Source of the DNA: an uncultured Propionibacteriaceae bacterium | GTDB taxonomy: Bacteria > Actinomycetota > Actinomycetes > Propionibacteriales > Propionibacteriaceae | Direction of reading: 5' to 3' | Assembly: GCA_945875065.1 (NCBI GenBank) | Contig: CAMCJC010000212.1 | Coordinates: 1-5,155 of the forward strand | Length of the DNA: 5,155 bases | Shown: positions 1-5,155 of the stretch, in pieces | Layout: each line of letters begins with the position of its first letter | How positions within the stretch are numbered: position 1 is the first letter of the stretch | Notes under the pieces: model-generated | The model's input: only the letters and a program-made list of their open reading frames with translations | What the model was told of the DNA's origin: nothing | Databases searched by the model: none | Translations under genes and position numbers: made by a program

Positions 1-255
1 GCCATGAAGGCCATCACCGATGCCGGCAAGGCGGGTCAGATCCAGGTCTTCGGCGTCGACGCCACGGAGGACGGCATCAACTCGATCAAGAGTGGAGCCA
101 TGACCGGGACGGTCTCACAGGACACCGCAGGTATCGGTTCCCTCGCCGTTGAGACCATGAACAAGGTGGTCAAGGGTGAAACGGTTGAGAAGGTCACCTT
201 CACCAAGGCCACCTGGGTTACCAAGGACAACGCCGACCAGTTCGGCAAGAAATAG
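1..255 (+). CDS. Sugar-type ABC transporter substrate-binding protein, C-terminal fragment
   Basis: Only the last 84 codons are present; the frame is open to the left edge, so the Met at position 4 is internal and not the start. The fragment matches the C-terminal lobe of the RbsB-like periplasmic binding protein family (Peripla_BP_4). The pattern is a hydrophobic strand leading into FGVDATEDGINSIKSG, then TGTVSQDTAGIGSLAVETM, a Lys/Gly-Glu turn (KGET) and a closing strand with WVTKDNADQF. In this family the VD-T/D-G and TV-Q-D segments line the sugar pocket and hinge. In a Gram-positive cell the mature protein would be a membrane-anchored lipoprotein that delivers a monosaccharide or related ligand to a permease/ATPase pair. 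Those partners must lie upstream, outside the window, because no ABC import gene follows. The ligand cannot be told from this fragment. The family call is firm. Confidence 0.88.
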   Translation, partial: AMKAITDAGKAGQIQVFGVDATEDGINSIKSGAMTGTVSQDTAGIGSLAVETMNKVVKGETVEKVTFTKATWVTKDNADQFGKK

Positions 256-568
256 GATTCACCTCGCGACAGTTGTTCGGGTACCCGCTCAACCAAGTGG
301 TCACCTGGCCCAAGTGCTCGGGTCCGGACTTGGTGGTGATCCCGTCGGCGCTGACCGCGGACAGCGGTCCGTGCCCGATCAGCCAGGCCCTTACCGTGAC
401 CGGACACCCGGCCACGGTAAGGGGAACTCTATACTTTTCGACCGGCTGCCCGAGTTTTAGATCACTGGGAGCTGAATGGTGTCCTAGCGTGAGTCAATCC
501 TGCCGAAGACTGTGCTGCCGAGTTTGTCATGATGGCGGAGCCTTTCCGCGACCTATCAAACATGTTGT
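256..568. other. Convergent intergenic region
   Basis: This 313-bp stretch separates the 3' end of the substrate-binding protein gene (plus) from the 3' end of the ABC permease gene (minus). Frames crossing it give no recognisable protein. It holds a long hairpin (388-423), a shorter one at 353-369 (GACCGC, loop GGACA, GCGGTC), and a weak 5-bp stem at 535-549. Positions 424-568 are visibly richer in A/T than the flanking genes, with short T and A runs, and show no motif I can name. Its likely role is transcription termination for both converging transcripts. Confidence 0.6.
388..423 (+). terminator. Long hairpin, probable terminator after the substrate-binding protein gene
   Basis: Arms CCCTTACCGTG (388-398) and CACGGTAAGGG (413-423) are perfect 11-bp complements. 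After one A-C mismatch (399/412) the stem continues with CCGG (400-403) against CCGG (408-411), leaving the 4-nt loop ACAC. This is a strong 15-pair structure 133 bp past the stop codon at 253-255. No U-tract follows directly on either strand; a short TTTT appears at 434-437, about 11 nt beyond the stem. It could be a U-less actinobacterial-type terminator serving one or both converging genes, or another RNA structure. Confidence 0.45.
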
Positions 569-1330
569 TCATCGTTCTGTTGTGAGCCATTCGCTGCGTG
601 CGAGGGCTGCTATTGATAGCGTCGCTAACGTGAGTGCTAGGACGATGGTGACAGTGCCGTTGAGATGCCACGGTGTTCCCAGGGCTAGGTCGCGTAGCAG
701 ATTCGCTTGGTAGGTGAGTGGGTTTACCGTGGCCATCAGTTTCAAGAATGTTGGTGTGGATTCGAGGCTGAAGAAGATCGGGGCGGTCAGGATGATTGGA
801 AGGTTGACCAGGCTCAGGATTAGGTCGCGTTGGCTGTAGGAGTGGATGAGGGCTCCCATCAAAGCGCCGACACCGATCCAGCAGGTCAGGAACAGGGGGA
901 GGGCCAGCAGCGTGCTCACTGCGAGGATGCTGACTGCTACGCCTGGTAACAGGATCAGTGTCAAGATCAGGATGCCGAGCGTTTGTGTGTACGCCATGGG
1001 TAGGGCGGCTAGTACGAGGCTGGCGAAGTAGCTGCTTGGTGAGAGGCCCGCTAGCCGGGCAAAGGCGTAGACACCCCATTTGCGGTCGTTGGACACGTCG
1101 GATACGGCCGCCGTGCCGGCCCGAACGCCGAGGAGTGCCATGATTCCGGGAACTACGTATTCGCCGTAGCTAAGGATTTGGCCCTGGTAGGGCAGCCGTG
1201 CCAGGGTGGCGTTGAGCCCGACGACCATGAATGCGAGGTAGGCCAGCGGTTCGATGAGACGACCGAGGTAGACCGTGCGCCAGTTCCACAGTGAGCGCAG
1301 GTGCATGGCGGCCAGGTTTAGCACTCTCAT
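569..1330 (-). CDS. ABC-2 type transporter permease
   Basis: This 253-residue integral membrane protein is the channel half of the exporter whose ATPase is encoded just upstream. The length and layout fit the ABC-2 permease family (NodJ/DrrB-like, Pfam ABC2_membrane): a short cytoplasmic N-terminus, then about six hydrophobic segments near residues 26-40, 52-70, 104-128, 131-160, 169-189 and 225-244. The family signature before the last helix is clear at 203-218 (NPLTYQANLLRDLALG). The ATG at 1330 overlaps the ATPase stop codon as ATGA, and GAGGAA sits immediately before it, so translation is probably coupled to the ATPase. The C-terminus is short and polar (SEWLTTER). The substrate is not readable; relatives export polysaccharides, lipids or antibiotics. 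No biosynthetic gene is nearby to narrow this. The family call is secure; the cargo is unknown. Confidence 0.9.
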   Translation of the reverse strand: MRVLNLAAMHLRSLWNWRTVYLGRLIEPLAYLAFMVVGLNATLARLPYQGQILSYGEYVVPGIMALLGVRAGTAAVSDVSNDRKWGVYAFARLAGLSPSSYFASLVLAALPMAYTQTLGILILTLILLPGVAVSILAVSTLLALPLFLTCWIGVGALMGALIHSYSQRDLILSLVNLPIILTAPIFFSLESTPTFLKLMATVNPLTYQANLLRDLALGTPWHLNGTVTIVLALTLATLSIAALARSEWLTTER

Positions 1331-2211
1331 TTCCTCGTCACTATTCCGATCGCTTTGTAGGCCGAGCGCAGTGACATCGCGTGCTGTTGGATTTGGAATG
1401 AGGGGCCTTGCAGGTCTGGGGGTAGCTCGTTTGCTAACAGCCAGAGGCTGTTGTCGCGTGTCGGTGCGCGACCGGACGTCGGTGCGCGACCGGACTCGTC
1501 AGCGAACCGGGCGATGGCGGCCTTGGCCTCGTCGTTCATTGGTAGCACTTCGAGCACCTCCATCGCTTGGTGATCCAGATCGCTCTTGTCGAACGACGCG
1601 GACATGCGCCCTCCCCGCAGGATAAGGAACGAGTCGCACTCACGTTCGAGGGTGTCTAGATCGTGTGATGAAATAAGCCCGCCAACCCCCTGGGATCGTC
1701 GGCGGTTCAGGTCTTCCCAGAGTGCATCCTGCCCCTCGACATCGAGCCCAGTAGTGGGTTCATCTAGCAGCACCAGGCGGGGCTCGGTGCACAGGGCCCG
1801 GGCGATCTGTACCCGCTGTAGCTGTCCACCGGAAAGGGTCTCGGCCGTCGTCTTGGATGAGGTTTCCAAGCCCAGCAACTGCAAGGACTCGTATGCTGCC
1901 CGGCGGGCAGCACGCGCCGACAACCCGAAGAGCCGAGCTGGCAGCATGACGTTCTCGAGAACGGTCAGCGACCAGTCAATAACGGTCTGCTGCGGACACC
2001 ATCCCACTCTCTCCACCCTCCGGTCGACATGTCCCGAGGTAGGTTGGAGAAAACCACCCAGAATATTGAGCAGGGTCGACTTACCGGCACCGTTCGGGCC
2101 TACCAATCCAAGATAGCGTCCAGCATCCAATTGCAGACTAACATCCTGCAACGCCATGACCCCTGTGGTGTAACGCTTGGTGAGGCCCTCAGCAACCATC
2201 AGTGGCGACAT
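1327..2211 (-). CDS. ABC transporter ATP-binding protein (drug/ABC-2 exporter type)
   Basis: This cytoplasmic nucleotide-binding subunit has 294 residues and powers the ABC-2 permease encoded just downstream. All core motifs are present: Walker A GPNGAGKST (38-46, K44), Q-loop glutamine in CPQQ (73-75), signature LSGGQ (126-130), Walker B LVLLDEP (146-152, D150 and E151), D-loop GLD (155-157) and switch histidine H183. Residues from about 205 on form the C-terminal extension typical of DrrA/CcmA-like exporter ATPases. It contains a duplicated SGRAPT motif (240-251) encoded by an 18-bp tandem repeat. The ATG at 2211 is chosen because a strong Shine-Dalgarno (GGAAGGAG, minus strand 2224-2217) lies 5 nt upstream; Met5 is a poorer alternative. 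The gene overlaps the permease by 4 bp, and its first 23 bp overlap a possible small ORF. Function as an exporter ATPase is near certain; the substrate is unknown. Confidence 0.94.
   Translation of the reverse strand: MSPLMVAEGLTKRYTTGVMALQDVSLQLDAGRYLGLVGPNGAGKSTLLNILGGFLQPTSGHVDRRVERVGWCPQQTVIDWSLTVLENVMLPARLFGLSARAARRAAYESLQLLGLETSSKTTAETLSGGQLQRVQIARALCTEPRLVLLDEPTTGLDVEGQDALWEDLNRRRSQGVGGLISSHDLDTLERECDSFLILRGGRMSASFDKSDLDHQAMEVLEVLPMNDEAKAAIARFADESGRAPTSGRAPTRDNSLWLLANELPPDLQGPSFQIQQHAMSLRSAYKAIGIVTRK
1460..1495 (-). repeat. Perfect 18-bp tandem duplication inside the ABC ATPase gene
   Basis: Two identical 18-bp units (1460-1477 and 1478-1495, plus strand GTCGGTGCGCGACCGGAC) lie head to tail. 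The length is a multiple of three, so the frame is kept and the protein gains a second SGRAPT in its C-terminal extension, away from the nucleotide-binding motifs. Perfect identity suggests a recent slippage or duplication event. Confidence 0.9.
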
Positions 2212-2407
2212 GTGTGCTCCTTCCAGAAGGACGACTCAGACTCTCCCACAACGCCCGAATATCATCAACGCTTTCGACCAGGACCATGCAGCACGGCAGC
2301 AACCGCATCATCACTTTGCGATGATGCCCGGGGAAGACACGGACAACGAAATCACCGACCTGCGACCTCTCGTTCAAGAGAACCACAATGCCCTTGGGCA
2401 GGCTCAC
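2189..2407 (-). CDS. Possible small protein, 72 residues, function unknown
   Basis: This frame starts at a GTG (2407) and ends at TGA (2191-2189), 23 bp inside the ABC ATPase gene. I do not recognise the product. It would begin MSLPKGIVVLLNERSQVGDF and has a hydrophobic C-terminal half (RLLPCCMVLVESVDDIRALW) with a Cys pair, then a polar tail. Codon third positions are mostly G/C, and the V/D/L-rich composition is protein-like. Against it: no Shine-Dalgarno is visible before the GTG, no other start codon exists between it and the ATPase stop at 2452-2450, and the 3' end overlaps a gene with its own good ribosome site. The frame is the same as that of the DUF4143 ATPase, separated from it by the TGA and 14 sense codons. 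It could be a small real gene, the remnant of a longer one, or chance. Confidence 0.35.
   Translation of the reverse strand: MSLPKGIVVLLNERSQVGDFVVRVFPGHHRKVMMRLLPCCMVLVESVDDIRALWESLSRPSGRSTHVATDGC
2217..2224 (-). promoter_or_regulatory. Strong Shine-Dalgarno of the ABC ATPase gene
   Basis: Read on the minus strand, GGAAGGAG precedes the ATG at 2211 by 5 nt. It is the best ribosome binding site in the window and decides the ATPase start. It lies inside the 3' end of the possible 72-residue ORF, so the exporter does not need translational coupling to that ORF. Confidence 0.7.
2305..2327. repeat. Perfect 8-bp inverted repeat upstream of the ABC exporter
   Basis: GCATCATC (2305-2312), a 7-nt centre (ACTTTGC) and GATGATGC (2320-2327) form a perfect dyad of 23 bp. 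It starts 94 bp upstream of the ABC ATPase ATG. No U-tract follows on either strand, so a terminator is unlikely. The size and spacing suit a dimeric repressor operator, but it lies inside the possible 72-residue ORF and no regulator gene is adjacent. The symmetry is certain; a regulatory role is inference. Confidence 0.4.
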
Positions 2408-2449
2408 GCTGCGAGCTTGTGGAAGCCGACTTCCGTGCTGGCCAGACCG

Positions 2450-3703
2450 TCATGGTCCGAGAGACGTGATTGGAACGACGCAGACCCCGTCCGGACGCCG
2501 GTAGTTGTAGCGACCGCCTGTCAGCACGATGAGTGCGGCTGGCTTGCCGTGGCGTTCATGGTCAATCTTGTCGGCCATCCGTAGCAGTGAATTTGCAGCC
2601 GTGTCCGCCGCCGCCTCACCCAACTTGACCTCGATACCCGCCCATCTGCCATCTGGCAGTTCAAGCACTGCATCCACTTCGAGCCCGGTTTGGGAGTCAC
2701 GCCACGACGCCAACGTGGCACCCAAGGCCTGTCCGTAGACGCGCAGGTCGCGCATCACGAGTGACTCGAAGTGGAGCCCGGCCGCGTTGAGATCTCGCCG
2801 CAGATCATTGCTTCCGATCCCCAAGGCGGCTGTCCCCAATGACGGATCGACGAAGTGGTGGACGGCAGCCGTGCGCAGCCGGGTCCGTGAGCGCATGTGG
2901 GGACGCCAAGCCGGGATCGGTTCGATGAGCATAAGCCGGTCGAGGGCATCAAGGTAGTTCGTGAGGGTCTCGGAGGCGATGCGTCCCCTTGCCCCGCCCA
3001 CATCCTGAGCCAGGGAGGTGAGGTTGAGTGGCATGGCCGCCGTGCGTCCGAGGGCGGCCAGAAGCCGCTCGACGTTGCCAGGGTTTCGTCGGGGACCGAG
3101 GCCGGGAACATCCACCTCGGCGAGGGTGCGCAGGTAGTCGCGCAGCCATAGGGATGCCTCGCGCTCGCTCGCGTCGAGCAAGTCGGGCCAGCCGCCGATG
3201 ATGATGCGCTCGAGTAGCGCATCGACGGTCAGACCGGAGTTTGCGCCGGTGAGTTCGTCGCCGTCCAGTAGCCGCCGTAGGCTGACCTCGCCCGTGGAGT
3301 GTCCGGTCTCGAACAAGGTCATCGGACGCATGCGCAACCGAGCGATCCGACCTGCACCAGAATGGACACGCGCGTCATCGCGTGGCCGTGCCGAGCCTGT
3401 GAGGACGTAGAGACCCTTCCCCTCATGATCATCGACAGCACGACGCACGAGGTTCCACAGGTCCGGGGTTTCCTGCCACTCGTCGAACACGATCGGTGTC
3501 GGGGAGGCGAACAACTGCTCGGGAGCCACCTCCAGTGCTGCTCGCGCCGCTCGGTCGACATCCATGCGGAACACTGTCCGAGCCACTTCCTCCGCGGTGC
3601 ACGTCTTCCCTACCGCCTTGGGACCGTCGATGAGGACTGCCCCCATGGCCGCCATCCGTCGGGCCAGCTCACCGTCCACCACCCGAGGTCGATAATCCGT
3701 CAT
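2450..3703 (-). CDS. AAA_14/DUF4143 family ATPase
   Basis: This complete 417-residue cytoplasmic ATPase is of the widespread, poorly understood AAA_14 plus DUF4143 family. The N-terminal AAA part has Walker A GPKAVGKT (27-34, K33), Walker B IVFDEWQ (71-77, D74 and E75) and a sensor-like TGSA (102-105). The C-terminal DUF4143 part starts around residue 185-190 and carries HHFVDPSLGTAALG (282-295). A nuclease-like acidic set follows: E313 in HFESLVMRDL, D344 in LEVDAV and E358-x-K360 in GIEVKLGE, which matches a PD-(D/E)XK-type core. Whether the family cuts nucleic acid is not established. The C-terminus (CVVPITSLGP) is a natural family ending. The ATG at 3703 is fixed by an in-frame TGA two codons upstream and by the family-like opening YRPRVVDGELARRM. 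No Shine-Dalgarno is visible; the start lies in a 23-bp tandem repeat and overlaps an upstream TGA as ATGA. Confidence 0.92.
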   Translation of the reverse strand: MTDYRPRVVDGELARRMAAMGAVLIDGPKAVGKTCTAEEVARTVFRMDVDRAARAALEVAPEQLFASPTPIVFDEWQETPDLWNLVRRAVDDHEGKGLYVLTGSARPRDDARVHSGAGRIARLRMRPMTLFETGHSTGEVSLRRLLDGDELTGANSGLTVDALLERIIIGGWPDLLDASEREASLWLRDYLRTLAEVDVPGLGPRRNPGNVERLLAALGRTAAMPLNLTSLAQDVGGARGRIASETLTNYLDALDRLMLIEPIPAWRPHMRSRTRLRTAAVHHFVDPSLGTAALGIGSNDLRRDLNAAGLHFESLVMRDLRVYGQALGATLASWRDSQTGLEVDAVLELPDGRWAGIEVKLGEAAADTAANSLLRMADKIDHERHGKPAALIVLTGGRYNYRRPDGVCVVPITSLGP

Positions 3704-3749
3704 GGCTCAACTCTACAATTCGTCATGCGCGAAATCGATAATTCGTCAT
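3681..3749 (-). repeat. Three 23-bp tandem repeats spanning the start of the DUF4143 ATPase gene
   Basis: Three adjacent units, read on the minus strand (3749-3727, 3726-3704, 3703-3681), start with ATGACGAATT, ATGACGAATT and ATGACGGATT. Over 23 bp the outer units match at 18 positions and the two upstream ones at 16. The last unit is the first 23 bp of the ATPase gene. Units 1 and 2 encode MTNYRFRA-stop and MTNCRVEP-stop, while the gene starts MTDYRPRV. Each mini-ORF stop overlaps the next ATG as ATGA because the period is 8 codons minus one base. It could be a duplicated translation start, a set of binding-site iterons about two helical turns apart, or a mix of both. Confidence 0.75.
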
Positions 3750-3949
3750 AAGTTGCAATGACATCCTGCCTCGTCCCCAAGGCCAATGACCGTAGCTCTC
3801 TGACCACATCCAGAGGGCCGCGCGTCTTGCAGATCGAGGCTCCAGCCTATCGGTCCCGGCCCGACGAACACTCGTCCGGCGATCACCCAGCGCAGCGTCA
3901 ACGCGTCGCCCGAGGGGCGTCTATCCTCGATCTGAAAGACGCGTGGCAA
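3700..3949 (-). pseudogene. Possible frameshifted short gene between integrase relic and DUF4143 ATPase
   Basis: This 250-bp gap is not empty of coding-like signal, though I recognise no family. From a TTG at 3949 one frame reads LPRVFQIEDRRPSGDALTLR, then WVIAGRVFVGPGPIGWSLDL. Around 3818 the protein-like signal moves to another frame reading GPLDVVRELRSLALGTRQDV, then IATYDELSISRMTNCRVEP and a TGA. That TGA (3702-3700) overlaps the ATPase ATG as ATGA, the usual sign of a coupled upstream gene. The second frame has a stop (TAG) not far upstream of the switch point, so a single base change near 3818 is needed to join the two. Its last 16 codons run through the 23-bp repeats. The alternative is non-coding DNA with chance open frames. 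Confidence 0.3.
3710..3715 (-). promoter_or_regulatory. Possible -10 element for a leaderless DUF4143 ATPase transcript
   Basis: On the minus strand TAGAGT (3715-3710) fits the TAnnnT pattern of actinobacterial -10 boxes and ends 6 nt before the ATG at 3703. That is the spacing expected when the transcript starts at the A of the start codon. This would explain the missing Shine-Dalgarno. No convincing -35 is seen at the right distance, so this is weak. Confidence 0.25.
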
Positions 3950-3951
3950 CC

Positions 3952-4922
3952 CTAGTGGAACAGCAGATCGTCGGGGTCCGAGCTTCCCCGATCAGCCAGT
4001 CGACGCCGTGCTGCCTCGGCGGTGAAGGATGGCAGGGCTACCGTCCGCTTCGACCGCGCAGTCTTCGGGTGGTCTTGGCGGAACGTCGGCTCTCCCTTGC
4101 GGCTGATGATCGTGCCCGCCAGCCGGATCGAGGGTGTCTTGCTGGTGGTGTCGATGTCGCAGCGGCGGATCGCCAGCACCTCGCCGATTCGAGCTGACGT
4201 GCCGAGCATGATTTCGACGATGGCGCTGAGCTGGCCGTCTGGTTTGGGACCGGAGATCGAGCGCCCGGCCTCCCAATGGGCGATGACGGCCCGGATGGCG
4301 TTGACCTCGGCTGGTGTGAGCGCGTCCGAGATGTGTGGTTCGCGGTGCAACCAGGCCACGTGATCCATTGGGTTGCGCGGCAAGACCTCGTGTCGCACAG
4401 CCAAGGCAAGCCGGAGGACGACCTTGGCCTGTTTGGCGCGGTTGTCGGACTGCTTGGCCAGTTGCTTGAGGAAGTGATCGCAGCGGGCTACGCCCAACTC
4501 GCGCAAGGTGAGCTTTCCCAAGACCGGCAGCACGAGCGTGCGCATGTTGCGCTCGTAAGAGGTTGCGCGTGGTCTTGGAGAGCCTGTCTGCCAGCTCGAT
4601 GTCTTCCAGCCAGTAGGAGACCAGATCGGTCAACGGGCTGCCTGCCGTCAACGTCGTGAAGGTCGGCTAGAACAGGCTCCGCTCGGCAAGCTTCCCCGTT
4701 CTGCCTGCTTCCTGGTATCGCCGGTGGCCTGCACGAGGCGACTCTTGCCGTCCCAGTAGCGATACCGAGCGCGGGCCACGATGCGGCCGTTCGGGCTCGT
4801 GCGGAAGCCGATGTCGCCGAAGGTACCGACAGTTCGCCGACATCGAGCAGGGGCTCCAGGCCCCAGGGGTTGTCTGTCGTGGAGTGTTCGGTGATCATGT
4901 CGAGCAGGTGCGGAGCACCCAT
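3952..4922 (-). pseudogene. Decayed tyrosine-recombinase (phage-type) integrase
   Basis: Pieced together over three frames, this is an actinobacterial integrase of the XerC/phage type, normally around 400 residues. The N-terminal DNA-binding part reads GTFGDIGFRTSPNGRIVARA and RYWDGKSRLVQATGDTRKQA (frame ending at 4698). The core-binding part includes KLAERSLF, then TTLTAGSPLTDLVSYWLED (4693 to about 4559) and YERNMRTLVLPVLGKLTLRE. The catalytic part has box I LGTSARIGEVLA (catalytic Arg at 4191-4189) and the beta-hairpin HPKT lysine. Lesions: frame breaks near 4828-4829 and 4694-4695, an amber TAG at 4669-4667 where a sense codon is expected, a one-base insertion near 4557-4558, and a stop at 3954-3952 right after DDLLFH. 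The HxxR, H/W and tyrosine are therefore missing. Residues before 4832 (EPLLDVGEL) resemble the start of an HTH_17 excisionase and may be a fused remnant. It cannot encode an active recombinase. Confidence 0.85.
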
Positions 4923-5046
4923 CCACAGCGATCGGGATCAACCGGAGAGGCCGCGCTCCTGCCGGAGCACAGCAGCCGCAGCCGGGCGCAAGGAGATCAA
5001 AGAGATGGGTTTGTGATGACCGGATCAAATCTCACCAACTAGAAAA
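4923..5046. other. Gap between integrase relic and tRNA-Pro terminator
   Basis: No gene is recognised in these 124 bp. A short 5-bp hairpin (GCTCC, TGCC, GGAGC; 4955-4968) and a GC-rich patch near 4971-4990 are present. A frame from 5028 on the minus strand crosses the gap and runs into the integrase N-terminal frame, but its residues here are not integrase-like. If an element once inserted at the tRNA, one boundary could lie here. No direct repeat of the tRNA 3' end is seen. Confidence 0.4.
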
Positions 5047-5073
5047 TCCCGGAAACCCTTAGAGTTTCCGGGA
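5041..5073 (-). terminator. Intrinsic terminator of tRNA-Pro
   Basis: Read on the minus strand, TCCCGGAAAC (5073-5064), a 7-nt loop and GTTTCCGGGA (5056-5047) make a perfect 10-bp stem. TTTTCT (5046-5041) follows at once. The stem starts 8 nt after the 3' end of the tRNA. This is the only classic rho-independent terminator in the window, and its orientation fits termination of the tRNA transcript. Confidence 0.85.
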
Positions 5074-5081
5074 CCTCTCAG

Positions 5082-5155
<74 letters not shown>

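Noticed and set aside
273..713. A 146-residue plus-strand open frame crossing the intergenic region.
   Set aside because: It runs through the long hairpin and into the antisense of the permease end, has no recognisable domain, and its composition looks like a shadow frame.
462..1079. A 205-residue minus-strand open frame.
   Set aside because: It overlaps the clear ABC-2 permease in another frame and is rich in Pro, Arg, Thr and Ser, as expected of an out-of-frame reading of GC-rich DNA.
1586..2116. A 176-residue plus-strand open frame opposite the ABC ATPase.
   Set aside because: The minus frame carries all ABC motifs; this one is a Ser/Arg-rich antisense shadow.
2755..3222. A 155-residue minus-strand open frame within the DUF4143 ATPase gene.
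   Set aside because: It is an alternative frame of a gene with complete family motifs and has low-complexity Ser/Pro/Arg composition.
2450..3703. A new anti-phage defence system built on the DUF4143 ATPase and ABC exporter.
   Set aside because: The family is common and usually stands alone, the exporter has its own strong ribosome site, and nothing in the sequence links the two functionally.
3681..3749. A CRISPR array or plasmid-type replication iterons.
   Set aside because: There are only three degenerate units with no spacers, no cas gene and no replication initiator gene; they coincide with a gene start.
3704..3951. A second copy of the tRNA-Pro 3' end (att repeat) near the integrase C-terminal junction or in the left intergenic region.
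   Set aside because: I looked for stretches matching the T-arm and acceptor (such as GGATTTGAACC) in the gaps and found none, so an att repeat is not claimed inside the window.
4022..4659. Plus-strand open frames opposite the integrase relic.
   Set aside because: They are antisense to recognisable integrase segments and show no domain of their own.

Overview
The window looks like a piece of a high-GC actinobacterial chromosome. Codons are G/C-rich at the third position, GTG and TTG are plausible starts, the ABC genes overlap by ATGA, and the integrase relic resembles those of Actinobacteria. I cannot name the genus from the sequence alone. One gene end lies on the plus strand (1-255); every other gene I support is on the minus strand.

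Layout, left to right. Positions 1-255 are the 3' end of a sugar-type ABC transporter substrate-binding protein. A convergent intergenic stretch follows (256-568) and holds a long hairpin at 388-423. Next is a two-gene ABC exporter read leftwards: the ATPase (2211 to 1327) and its ABC-2 permease (1330 to 569), coupled by an ATGA overlap. Just upstream of the exporter is a possible 72-residue small ORF (2407 to 2189) that contains a perfect 8+8 bp inverted repeat. Upstream again is a complete 417-residue AAA_14/DUF4143 ATPase (3703 to 2450).

The start of that ATPase is the most unusual spot. The 23 bp that open the gene occur as three adjacent, diverged copies (3681-3749), each beginning with ATGACG-ATT. 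The two upstream copies form 8-codon mini-ORFs linked to each other and to the real gene by ATGA overlaps. One of these phases is also the end of a longer, protein-like but frameshifted reading frame (3949 to 3700).

Positions 3952-4922 hold a decayed tyrosine-recombinase integrase: three frame disruptions, one in-frame amber codon and loss of the C-terminal catalytic half. It lies beside a complete tRNA-Pro(GGG) gene (5155 to 5082) that has a textbook intrinsic terminator just after it. This fits the remains of an integrative element next to a tRNA, with the DUF4143 ATPase and the ABC exporter as possible cargo. No second att copy is visible, so the element's borders are not established. I see no CRISPR array, no intact transposase and no clearly new multi-gene system.
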